Assembly (NCBI GenBank): GCA_019689615.1
Contig: JADGHD010000330.1
Coordinates: forward strand, 1 to 5,923
Length of the DNA stretch: 5,923 nt
DNA from: Frankia sp.
Lineage (GTDB): Bacteria > Actinomycetota > Actinomycetes > Frankiales > Frankiaceae
Reading direction: 5' to 3'
The notes under the pieces are model-generated. The model searched no databases and was not told the DNA's origin. It was given only the letters and a program-made list of their open reading frames with translations. This document shows positions 1 through 5,251 of the stretch, one piece after another; the stretch's first letter is position 1; every line of letters begins with the position of its first letter. Position numbers and translations under genes: made by a program.

Positions 1-1208
1 GCCGTGGCCGACGCGGCGCTCCTGGCCGGCAGGCCGAGCCAGGCGCGGATCTCCTCGCCGTGCGCGCCCAGGGCCGGCGGGGGGAGCTCGTGGCGGGCCG
101 GGGTGGCCGACAGCCGGATCGGGTGGCGGACCGTCGGCACGTCGCCGGCCATCGCGACCGGCTCGAGGCCGAGCCGCTCGGCGAGCTCGACGCCGCCGCG
201 GACGTCGTTGATCGGCCCGCACGGGATGCCGGCCGCGGTGAGGACGTCGAACCACTCGGCCGCGGTGCGGGTCGCCAGCCGCGCCAGCAGCAGCGGGCGC
301 AGCTCCTCCCGGTTGGCGTTGCGGGCCTCGACGGTGGCGAACCGCTCGTCGTCCGCCGTCTCCGGGATGCCGAGCACGCGGGCGAGCCGGCGGAACTGGT
401 TGTCGTTCCCGGCGATCACGATCAGCTCGCCGTCGGCCGTCGGCAGCGGCTCGTAGGGGAACAGCGACAGGTGGGCGTTGCCCATCCGCCACGGCACCAC
501 GCCGCCGGCCACGTACGCCGAGGTCTGGTTGACCAGCGCGGACAGCGCGCTGGACAGCAGGTTCGTCTCGATGTGCTGGCCTTCGCCGGTGCGCTGGCGG
601 TGGTGGAGCGCGGCGAGGATGCCGATCGCCGAGTGCAGGCCGGTGATCACGTCGAAGACCGAGATGCCCGCGCGGTAGGGCGGTCCGCCCGGGTCGCCGG
701 TCAGGCTCATCAGCCCGGAGACGGCCTGGACCAGCAGGTCGTAGCCGGGCAGCGCGGCGCCGCCGGCCGAGCCGAAGCCGCTGATCGAGCAGTAGACGAC
801 CGCCGGGTTGCCCGCGCGCACCGAGTCGTAGTCGAGGCCGAACTTCGCCAGCCCGCCGGGCCGGAAGTTCTGGATGAGGACGTCGGCGCGGGCGGCGAGG
901 GCGCGGGCGGCGGCCAGGTCGTCCGGGTCGGTGAAGTCGAGGACGATCGAGCGCTTGTTCCGGTTGATCGCCAGGTAGTACGTCCCGGTGTCGCCGCGCT
1001 TTGGCGGCACCCAGTGCCGGGTGTCGTCGCCGCCTGGCGACTCGACCTTGATCACGTCGGCGCCGAGGTCGGCCAGCAGCATCGTGCAGTACGGCCCGGC
1101 GAGGACCCGCGAGAAGTCGGCCACCACCGTCCCGGTCAGCGGGCCTGGTGGTGGCGCGTCCCCGGCCGGTGGGGTGGAGACGGTCGCTGCCGCCGGGGTC
1201 TCGCTCAC
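1..1208 (-). CDS. Class III CoA-transferase (CaiB/BaiF family), C-terminus cut by window
   Basis: Members of this family move CoA between a thioester donor and a carboxylic acid, through an aspartyl-CoA anhydride, in the cytoplasm. The N-terminal nucleotide-fold signature is visible (RVLAGPYCTMLLADLGAD from residue 34, then VIKVE), followed by NFRPG at 114-118, GYDLLVQAVSG, and the catalytic-Asp segment VFDVITGLHSAIG with Asp186 in the expected place. GEGQHIETNLL follows. The frame is open through 402 residues to the window edge. Family proteins are about 400 long and the typical terminal LGAHGEEIRAWLGL is present, so only a few residues should be missing. The GTG start is supported by AGGGAG six bases upstream. 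A Pro/Ala-rich stretch of about 25 residues precedes the fold. The gene lies downstream of and co-directional with the IclR gene, but has its own promoter and operator. Family call is firm; the acid substrate cannot be read from sequence, though context suggests an aromatic acid or a ring-cleavage product. Confidence 0.93.
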   Translation of the reverse strand, partial: MSETPAAATVSTPPAGDAPPPGPLTGTVVADFSRVLAGPYCTMLLADLGADVIKVESPGGDDTRHWVPPKRGDTGTYYLAINRNKRSIVLDFTDPDDLAAARALAARADVLIQNFRPGGLAKFGLDYDSVRAGNPAVVYCSISGFGSAGGAALPGYDLLVQAVSGLMSLTGDPGGPPYRAGISVFDVITGLHSAIGILAALHHRQRTGEGQHIETNLLSSALSALVNQTSAYVAGGVVPWRMGNAHLSLFPYEPLPTADGELIVIAGNDNQFRRLARVLGIPETADDERFATVEARNANREELRPLLLARLATRTAAEWFDVLTAAGIPCGPINDVRGGVELAERLGLEPVAMAGDVPTVRHPIRLSATPARHELPPPALGAHGEEIRAWLGLPARSAASAT

Positions 1209-1227
1209 AAACCACTCCCTAGCCGCG

Positions 1228-1246
1228 ATACGGACAATCGTCCGCC
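1228..1246. promoter_or_regulatory. Operator copy 1 (CoA-transferase promoter), predicted IclR-protein site
   Basis: ATACGGACAATCGTCCGCC contains the dyad CGGAC-aatc-GTCCG (1231-1244), whose 5-bp arms are perfect with a 4-bp spacer. It matches two other sites (2332-2350 and 2425-2443) in the pattern AT.CGGAC....GT.CG. It lies between the predicted -10 box and the ribosome-binding site of the CoA-transferase, the usual place for a repressor. That the neighbouring IclR protein binds it is inference from shared occurrence at all three transcription units. Confidence 0.65.
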
Positions 1247-1275
1247 AGATTTGTCCCCGGCTGAACCGATGTCAA
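1247..1275 (-). promoter_or_regulatory. Predicted sigma70-type promoter of the CoA-transferase gene
   Basis: Read on the minus strand there is a perfect TTGACA (1275-1270), a 17-base spacer, and AAATCT (1252-1247), which fits the actinobacterial TAnnnT-type -10 at positions 2 and 6. Transcription would begin near 1240, giving a leader of about 32 bases before the GTG at 1208. The operator-like dyad at 1228-1246 directly abuts the -10 box, so a protein bound there would cover the start point. Promoter status is inferred from sequence match and geometry only. Confidence 0.6.
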
Positions 1276-1341
1276 GTCGGCCCCACTGCCCGCGGCTGTC
1301 GGCACCGGCCACGGGCCGGCCGGCTGACCGGCGTGCGGGCA

Positions 1342-1369
1342 CGCGGGCCCGGCCCGGCCGAGGCCCGCG
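1342..1369. repeat. GC stem-loop in the iclR / CoA-transferase gap
   Basis: CGCGGGCC (1342-1349) and GGCCCGCG (1362-1369) are perfect 8-bp arms around a 12-base loop. The right arm overlaps a self-complementary GCCCGCGGGC (1363-1372). The element lies about 100 bases past the stop of the IclR gene and ahead of the CoA-transferase promoter. It may add to termination or shape the message, but such dyads also occur by chance in DNA this GC-rich. Confidence 0.3.
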
Positions 1370-1380
1370 GGCTGGCGCGG

Positions 1381-1399
1381 CGGCGGCCACCGGCCGCCG
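1381..1399 (-). terminator. Possible terminator hairpin of the IclR gene
   Basis: CGGCGGCC (1381-1388), loop acc, GGCCGCCG (1392-1399) form a compact perfect 8-bp GC stem with a 3-base loop. It starts 65 bases downstream of the IclR stop codon on the minus strand. There is no T-run, which is common for actinobacterial terminators. The rest of the 256-base gap (1209-1464) holds no open frame with a convincing start and no recognised gene. Confidence 0.4.
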
Positions 1400-1464
1400 G
1401 TCAGGCCCCGCGGACGGCAGCCGGGAAGGCGTCCGGGGCTGGCGGTGGTGACCGGGCGCGGCGG

Positions 1465-2292
1465 TCAGCCGGCGGCGGCGACGTTGCCGGTCCCGCCGAG
1501 CTCGACGTGCGGGCGGGACTGCCACAGCGCCCAGTCGGCACTGACCTCGCCCGCCGCCCGCAGCAGCAGCGGCAGGTACTCGTCGAGCAGCTTCTCGACC
1601 GAGGTCTCGGAGGCGTGGACGGTGACGTTCATCGCGGCCCGCACCTTGCCGGCGCCGTCGCGGACGGGCACGGCGACCGAGCGGATGCCAGGGGCCAGCT
1701 CCTCGTCGGCCAGCGCCCAGCCGCGGGCCCGCACCGCGCGCAGCTCCTCGGCGAGGTCAGCGGGGTCGCGGGGGAGGAACGGCGGCAGGCCGGAGCGGCT
1801 CGGCTGGGCCAGGGTGGCGGCCAGCTCCTCCGGCGACAGCGCCGCCAGCAGCACCTTGCCCTGCGAGGTCTGCGGCGCCGGGAAGCGGGTGCCGATGTCC
1901 ACCCGCAGCGTGATGATCTTCGGCACCGAGACCCGGGCGACGTAGACGATGTCCGAGCCGTCGAGCTGGGCCATCGAGCTGGACTCGCCGGTCTTCGAGA
2001 CCAGGTCGACCAGGTGCGGGCGGGCGACGTCCCACAGGCCGAACGAGGAGACGTAGGCCGTGCCCAGCCGCAGCACCTTGGGCGTGAGCGCGAACATCGT
2101 GCCCTCGCAGCGCACGTAGCCGAGCTCGGCGAGGGTGAGCAGGAGCCGGCGGGCGGTCGGGCGCGCGAGGCCGGTGGCGGCGGCCACCTCGGTCAGGCTC
2201 AACAGCGGCCGGCCCGCGTCGAAGCAGGCCAGCACGTCGAGCCCGCGGGCGAGCGCCTCCACGAAGTCCGGCCCGCTGCCGCGACCTGCCAT
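1465..2292 (-). CDS. IclR-family transcriptional regulator, PcaR/PcaU/PobR type
   Basis: A 275-residue DNA-binding regulator of the usual IclR length. The N-terminal winged helix-turn-helix spans about residues 10-75, with SLTEVAAATGLARPTARRLL at 32-51 as the HTH core and LGYV leading into the wing. The C-terminal effector-binding domain follows, with ESSSMAQLDGSDIVYVARV at 103-121, TRFPAPQTSQGKVLLAAL, and RGWALADEELAPGIRSVAVP. The wording LTPKVLRLGTAYVSS followed by LW..ARP is typical of the beta-ketoadipate regulator subgroup (PcaR, PcaU, PobR), which sense aromatic acids or their breakdown products. The ATG at 2292 is chosen because GGAGG (complement of 2300-2304) lies seven bases upstream and the HTH begins soon after. 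The gene is divergent from the dioxygenase operon. A dyad in front of it (2332-2350) suggests autoregulation. The family call is firm; effector and sign of control are not known. Confidence 0.93.
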   Translation of the reverse strand: MAGRGSGPDFVEALARGLDVLACFDAGRPLLSLTEVAAATGLARPTARRLLLTLAELGYVRCEGTMFALTPKVLRLGTAYVSSFGLWDVARPHLVDLVSKTGESSSMAQLDGSDIVYVARVSVPKIITLRVDIGTRFPAPQTSQGKVLLAALSPEELAATLAQPSRSGLPPFLPRDPADLAEELRAVRARGWALADEELAPGIRSVAVPVRDGAGKVRAAMNVTVHASETSVEKLLDEYLPLLLRAAGEVSADWALWQSRPHVELGGTGNVAAAG

Positions 2293-2331
2293 TCTCCACC
2301 CTCCGGTCAGCGCCCGGCGACTGCGCGCCGT

Positions 2332-2350
2332 ATCCGGACGAGTGTACGAG
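2332..2350. promoter_or_regulatory. Operator copy 2 (IclR-gene side), predicted autoregulatory site
   Basis: ATCCGGACGAGTGTACGAG holds the imperfect dyad CGGAC-gagt-GTACG (2335-2348). It shares 14 of 19 positions with copy 3 (2425-2443) and also matches copy 1 (1228-1246). Read on the minus strand, the embedded TACACT (2346-2341) could serve as a -10 box for the IclR gene, though no good -35 sits at the right distance. The site lies 40 bases upstream of the ATG. Binding here would be expected to control the regulator's own gene. Confidence 0.62.
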
Positions 2351-2379
2351 AGTTGGGGCAACTTGGGCCCCTGTGGGCC
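2351..2379. repeat. Two short dyads between the divergent operators
   Basis: AGTTG-ggg-CAACT (2351-2363) and GGCCC-ctgt-GGGCC (2366-2379) are perfect 5-bp-arm inverted repeats placed back to back between operator copies 2 and 3. Further small dyads, GCGAC-ag-GTCGC (2393-2404) and GCAC-a-GTGC (2403-2411), follow. They are short and could be chance. They might also be sites for a second regulator in this 207-base divergent control region, which otherwise holds no gene. Confidence 0.25.
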
Positions 2380-2409
2380 TTGACACACCCCCGCGACAGG
2401 TCGCACAGT
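2380..2409 (+). promoter_or_regulatory. Predicted promoter of the dioxygenase operon
   Basis: A perfect TTGACA (2380-2385) is followed, after an 18-base spacer, by CACAGT (2404-2409). The latter is a weak -10 that keeps only the A at position 2 and T at position 6. Transcription would begin near 2416. Operator copy 3 (2425-2443) would then cover roughly +9 to +27, consistent with a roadblock-type repressor site. The poor -10 makes this less certain than the CoA-transferase promoter; activator-dependence is possible. Confidence 0.4.
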
Positions 2410-2424
2410 GCGCGAGCAACCACC

Positions 2425-2443
2425 ATCCGGACAGTTGTACGAA
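2425..2443. promoter_or_regulatory. Operator copy 3 (dioxygenase operon), predicted IclR-protein site
   Basis: ATCCGGACAGTTGTACGAA contains CGGAC-agtt-GTACG (2428-2441). The first eight bases and GTACGA are identical to copy 2, and the arms match copy 1 with one base changed. It lies 56 bases before the dioxygenase ATG. The centre-to-centre distance to copy 2 is 93 bp, close to nine helical turns, so one protein bound at both sites could sit on the same DNA face. Confidence 0.65.
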
Positions 2444-2499
2444 GTCGGTCACCGGGCCCGGACCGCGGCGGGGCGGAGGCCGAGCGGGAGGGCGTGCGC

Positions 2500-3360
2500 A
2501 TGGCGAAGCTCGTCGCGATCCTCGCGACCACCCATCATCCGTTCTTCTACCGGACGAGTCAGCTCCCACCCGAGGAGGCGCCACCGTTCGCCGCGGAGTG
2601 GGTGCGCAAGGTGCTCGCCTACCGGGAGACGCTGACGCGGGCGCGTCCCGACCTGCTGGTCATGGTCGGCTCCGACCACTTCCACCAGCTGTGGCTGGAC
2701 AACATGCCGCAGTTCCTCATCGGCAAGGCGCCGTATTACGACGCCAACTGGTACAACGAGGAACGCGAGTTCGGCCTGCCGAAGCTGCGCATGCGCGGCC
2801 ACGAGGAGCTGTCTGCGTACATGCTCCGTGAAGGGCTGGACAAGGGCTTCGACCTCGCGTTCTCGAACGAGCTGCGGATCGACCACTCCATCACCTGCCC
2901 GATCTTCACGGTCCGGCCGCAGAACGACCTGCCGATCGTGCCGGTGTACACGAACATCTTCGCTCCACCGCTGCCGCGGCCGGAACGCTTCGTGGCGCTC
3001 GGCAAGGCGCTGCGGGAAATCATCGACGCCTGGCCGTCGGATCTGCGGGTCGCCGTCATCGGCACCGGGCACCTTTCGCTGGAGCTCGGCGGCCCGCGTC
3101 AGTTCGGCCCGCACGGGCCGGACCCGGAGTTCGACGCCAGGGCGGTCGAGTGGATCGCCAACGGCGACATCGACGGCTGCCTGGCGAACGTGACCCTCGA
3201 AAGCCTGCACGCCCCGGGCAACGCGACCCACGGGTTCATGGACTTCATGCTGATGATGGGCATCGCCGGCTACAACAAGGCCGACTACGCCGACAACCTC
3301 GACCTGTTCCACACCATGGAGGCGTACTTCACCTGGTACCCGAACGGAGTCGACGCGTGA
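2500..3360 (+). CDS. LigB-like class III extradiol ring-cleavage dioxygenase, large (beta) subunit
   Basis: A 286-residue protein of the LigB superfamily (PF02900); the beta subunits of protocatechuate 4,5-dioxygenases are of similar size. These enzymes open catechol-type rings using non-haem Fe(II) and O2. Aligned by eye with Sphingobium LigB, the first iron His is kept (ATTHHPFF, His12), as is the second (GSDHFHQ, His60 for LigB His61), and the DHSITCP segment has His129 for LigB His127. Two expected residues are not in place. GTGHLSLELGG has His191 but Leu194 where LigB has catalytic His195. GNATHGFMDF has Gly245 where LigB has iron ligand Glu242, with His244 beside it. The ATG is chosen for GGGAGG eight bases upstream; the frame is open far upstream but that part overlaps other genes. 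The stop overlaps the next gene by four bases. Family is clear; substrate and even ring-cleavage activity are uncertain. Confidence 0.88.
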   Translation: MAKLVAILATTHHPFFYRTSQLPPEEAPPFAAEWVRKVLAYRETLTRARPDLLVMVGSDHFHQLWLDNMPQFLIGKAPYYDANWYNEEREFGLPKLRMRGHEELSAYMLREGLDKGFDLAFSNELRIDHSITCPIFTVRPQNDLPIVPVYTNIFAPPLPRPERFVALGKALREIIDAWPSDLRVAVIGTGHLSLELGGPRQFGPHGPDPEFDARAVEWIANGDIDGCLANVTLESLHAPGNATHGFMDFMLMMGIAGYNKADYADNLDLFHTMEAYFTWYPNGVDA

Positions 3361-3719
3361 GCAAGTACCTGCTGAACAAGTTCCTGTTCACCATCGACCG
3401 CGACCCGGATCTGGTCGAGCGGTACCGGGAGGACCCCGCCGGCACGGTCGCCTGGTGGGAGGCCGAGAAGGCCAACGAAATCCTCAACGCCCACACCGGG
3501 GAACGCTCCACGTGGCTGGAGTTCACCCCACAGGAACGCGCCGCGCTGTCGACCCACGACCACGTCGCCCTGTTCGAGCTGGGCGCCCACCCGTTCCTCA
3601 CGCTCACCCTGTGGATAGCGATGTTCGAGCGGGACGCAACCGAGCCGCTGGCGATGCAGCGGGAGTACGCGGCAAAGCTCGCGCACTTCAGCCTGCCCTA
3701 CCCGGACATCGCCACCTGA
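3357..3719 (+). CDS. LigA-like small (alpha) subunit of an extradiol dioxygenase
   Basis: A 120-residue helical protein matching the LigA family (PF07746). LigA-type subunits pack on the catalytic LigB-type subunit and close the active site. The visible family pattern is YLLNKFLFTIDRDPDLVERY near the N-terminus, then FTPQERAALSTHDHVALFELGAHP, where LT..E.A.L...D...L...G is shared with SYK-6 LigA. Compared with LigA there is extra sequence of about 20 residues between these blocks, rich in Trp and Glu (WWEAEKANEIL). The GTG start lies inside the preceding stop (GTGA overlap) with GGAG seven bases upstream, so translation is probably coupled and yields equal amounts of the two subunits. The order, large subunit first, is the reverse of ligA-ligB in Sphingobium SYK-6. 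No signal peptide or membrane segment is seen. The alternative, a stand-alone LigA-domain protein without enzyme partner, is unlikely given the overlap. Confidence 0.85.
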   Translation: MSKYLLNKFLFTIDRDPDLVERYREDPAGTVAWWEAEKANEILNAHTGERSTWLEFTPQERAALSTHDHVALFELGAHPFLTLTLWIAMFERDATEPLAMQREYAAKLAHFSLPYPDIAT

Positions 3720-3734
3720 CCGTGAGGTGTGACC

Positions 3735-5201
3735 GTGAATCCCGATGAGATCAGCAGCGTCAACGGTGGGCGCCCGGTCGTCTTCCGCGGCGCGACCGTC
3801 CTCACCATCGACGAGGCAGGACTCCTGAACAACGCCGACGTGTTGGTCGTCGGCGACACGATCGCGGGCGTCGGCCCGGCGCTCGCGGTGCCCGACGGCA
3901 CGGTCGAGGTCGACGCCAGCGGCGGCATCCTGATGCCGGGAATGATCGACACCCACCGGCACATGTGGCAGACCGCGCTGCGCGGCTACGGCGCCGACTG
4001 GACGCTCACCCAGTACTTCGTCTTCTACTACCTGACCTGGGGCAAGGTCTTCCGTCCCGAGGACATCCACGCCGGCAACCTGCTGTCGGCGATCGAGGCC
4101 GTCGACGCCGGCGTGACGACCACGGTCGACTGGTCGCACGGCCTGCAGACCGTCGACCACGGCGAGGCCGCCGCCGACGCGCTGACCGAGGCGCCCGGCC
4201 GGTACGTGCTCGCCTACGGAAACCTGCTCGGCGCGCCGTGGGAATGGACGAACAGCCCCGAGTTCCGCGCGTTCGTCGAGCGGCGGTTCTCCTCGCCGGA
4301 CGACATGCTGCGCTTCCAGCTCGCCTTCGACGTCACCGGTGACGAGAATTTCCCCGAGAAGGCCGCCTTCGAGGCCGCCCGCGAGCTCGGCCTGCCCGTC
4401 ACCACCCACGCCGGGGTGTGGGGCGCGACCAACGACAACGGCATCCGGCTGATGTGGGAGCACGGCTTCATGACGCCGGACGTCACCTACGTCCACGCGG
4501 CCACCCTGTCCGACGACTCCTACCAGCGGATCGCCGCCAGCGGCGGCCGGGTGTCGGTGTCCACGGAAAGCGAGCAGAGCGCCGGGCAGGGCTACCCGCC
4601 CACCTGGCACCTGACCAAGCACGGGATCGACGTCTCGCTGTCGATGGACACCAGCGTGTGGTGGAGCGCCGACCTGTTCTCGGCGATGCGGGCGACGTTG
4701 TCGGCGGACCGGTCCCGCTGCCACCTGGCGGCGCACGAGAAGGGCGAGACCGTCGTCCACAACCGGCTGCGGGCCGAGGAGGTCGTGGGCTGGGCGACGA
4801 TCGGCGGTGCCCGCACGATCGGCATGGAGGACAAGATCGGCAGCATCCGGGTCGGCAAGAAGGCGGACCTTGTCCTGATCAAGAACGAGAACTCGCCGGC
4901 GATGTACCCGATCCTGCACCCCTACGGCACGGTCGTCTTCCAGGCCGGCCGGGGCGACGTGCACACCGTCCTGGTCAACGGCCGGGTGGTCAAGCACGAG
5001 GGCCGGCTGGTCGGGGTGAACCTCGCCGCCGCCCGCGAGGCCGTCGGCCGCACGGTCGAGTACGCCCGCTCGACCATGGGGGAGCAGGCCTGGCACGAAG
5101 GGATGCACCCCGAGCTGCCGCCGACCGAGCGCATCCCGAACCCCTACACCTACACCGACTACGAGGGCAGCGCCGACCAGCACACCGCCCAGCAGGTCTG
5201 A
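3735..5201 (+). CDS. Metal-dependent amidohydrolase (PF01979, TrzN/AtzA/SAH-deaminase-like)
   Basis: A 488-residue cytoplasmic amidohydrolase-superfamily enzyme that should hydrolyse a C-N or related bond on a ring or amide substrate. The N-terminal beta-sandwich strand (VVFRGATVLTIDE) is followed by the metal motif DTHRHMWQ (His74, His76). TTHAGVWG gives His225, YVHA gives His254, and SMDTSVWW gives Asp305; the spacing matches Thermotoga SAH deaminase. The C-terminal sandwich shows SIRVGKKADLVLI and VLVNGRVV. Deaminase-type members have Glu three residues after the third His (HxxE); here that place is Val228. A plain deaminase is therefore doubtful, and a hydrolase of AtzA type or another reaction is possible. 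The GTG at 3735 is preferred because GAGGT lies six bases upstream; an in-frame GTG at 3729 has no room for a ribosome-binding site. It begins 15 bases after the LigA-like gene and is surely in the same operon. Substrate unknown. Confidence 0.88.
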   Translation: MNPDEISSVNGGRPVVFRGATVLTIDEAGLLNNADVLVVGDTIAGVGPALAVPDGTVEVDASGGILMPGMIDTHRHMWQTALRGYGADWTLTQYFVFYYLTWGKVFRPEDIHAGNLLSAIEAVDAGVTTTVDWSHGLQTVDHGEAAADALTEAPGRYVLAYGNLLGAPWEWTNSPEFRAFVERRFSSPDDMLRFQLAFDVTGDENFPEKAAFEAARELGLPVTTHAGVWGATNDNGIRLMWEHGFMTPDVTYVHAATLSDDSYQRIAASGGRVSVSTESEQSAGQGYPPTWHLTKHGIDVSLSMDTSVWWSADLFSAMRATLSADRSRCHLAAHEKGETVVHNRLRAEEVVGWATIGGARTIGMEDKIGSIRVGKKADLVLIKNENSPAMYPILHPYGTVVFQAGRGDVHTVLVNGRVVKHEGRLVGVNLAAAREAVGRTVEYARSTMGEQAWHEGMHPELPPTERIPNPYTYTDYEGSADQHTAQQV

Positions 5202-5212
5202 CCCGAAGGACG

Positions 5213-5248
5213 CCCCGTGGCGCCGGCCGGGGCCCCGGCGCCACGGGG
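5213..5248. terminator. Bidirectional terminator hairpin between convergent genes
   Basis: CCCCGTGGCGCCGG (5213-5226) and CCGGCGCCACGGGG (5235-5248) are perfect 14-bp inverted arms around an 8-base loop. The element fills most of the 50-base gap between the amidohydrolase stop (5201) and the phosphatase-like gene's stop (5252). It starts 11 bases after one stop and ends 3 bases from the other. There is no T-run on either side. It very probably ends transcription from both directions. Confidence 0.85.
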
Positions 5249-5251
5249 GTG

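Noticed and set aside
60..1451. Long open frame on the plus strand opposite the CoA-transferase
   Set aside because: Its translation is Arg/Gly/Ala-rich with no recognisable domain. It is the usual antisense shadow in high-GC DNA, while the minus strand encodes a clear CaiB/BaiF protein.
1209..1464. Small gene or RNA in the gap behind the IclR gene
   Set aside because: Only promoter, operator and GC dyads are visible. No open frame has a plausible start and composition, and no RNA family was recognised.
2293..2406. Longer IclR protein starting at 2406
   Set aside because: It would run through operator copy 2 and the divergent control region, adds no family sequence, and lacks the ribosome-binding site seen before the ATG at 2292.
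988..2499. Apparent N-terminal extension of the LigB-like protein
   Set aside because: The frame happens to stay open upstream but runs antisense through the CoA-transferase and IclR genes. The ATG at 2500 has a strong ribosome-binding site and the LigB fold begins there.
2494..2499. GTG at 2494 as start of the LigB-like protein
   Set aside because: It is in frame, but only two bases from the GGGAGG; the ATG at 2500 has eight-base spacing.
3729..3734. GTG at 3729 as start of the amidohydrolase
   Set aside because: GAGG ends one base before it, too close for a ribosome-binding site. The GTG at 3735 has proper spacing.
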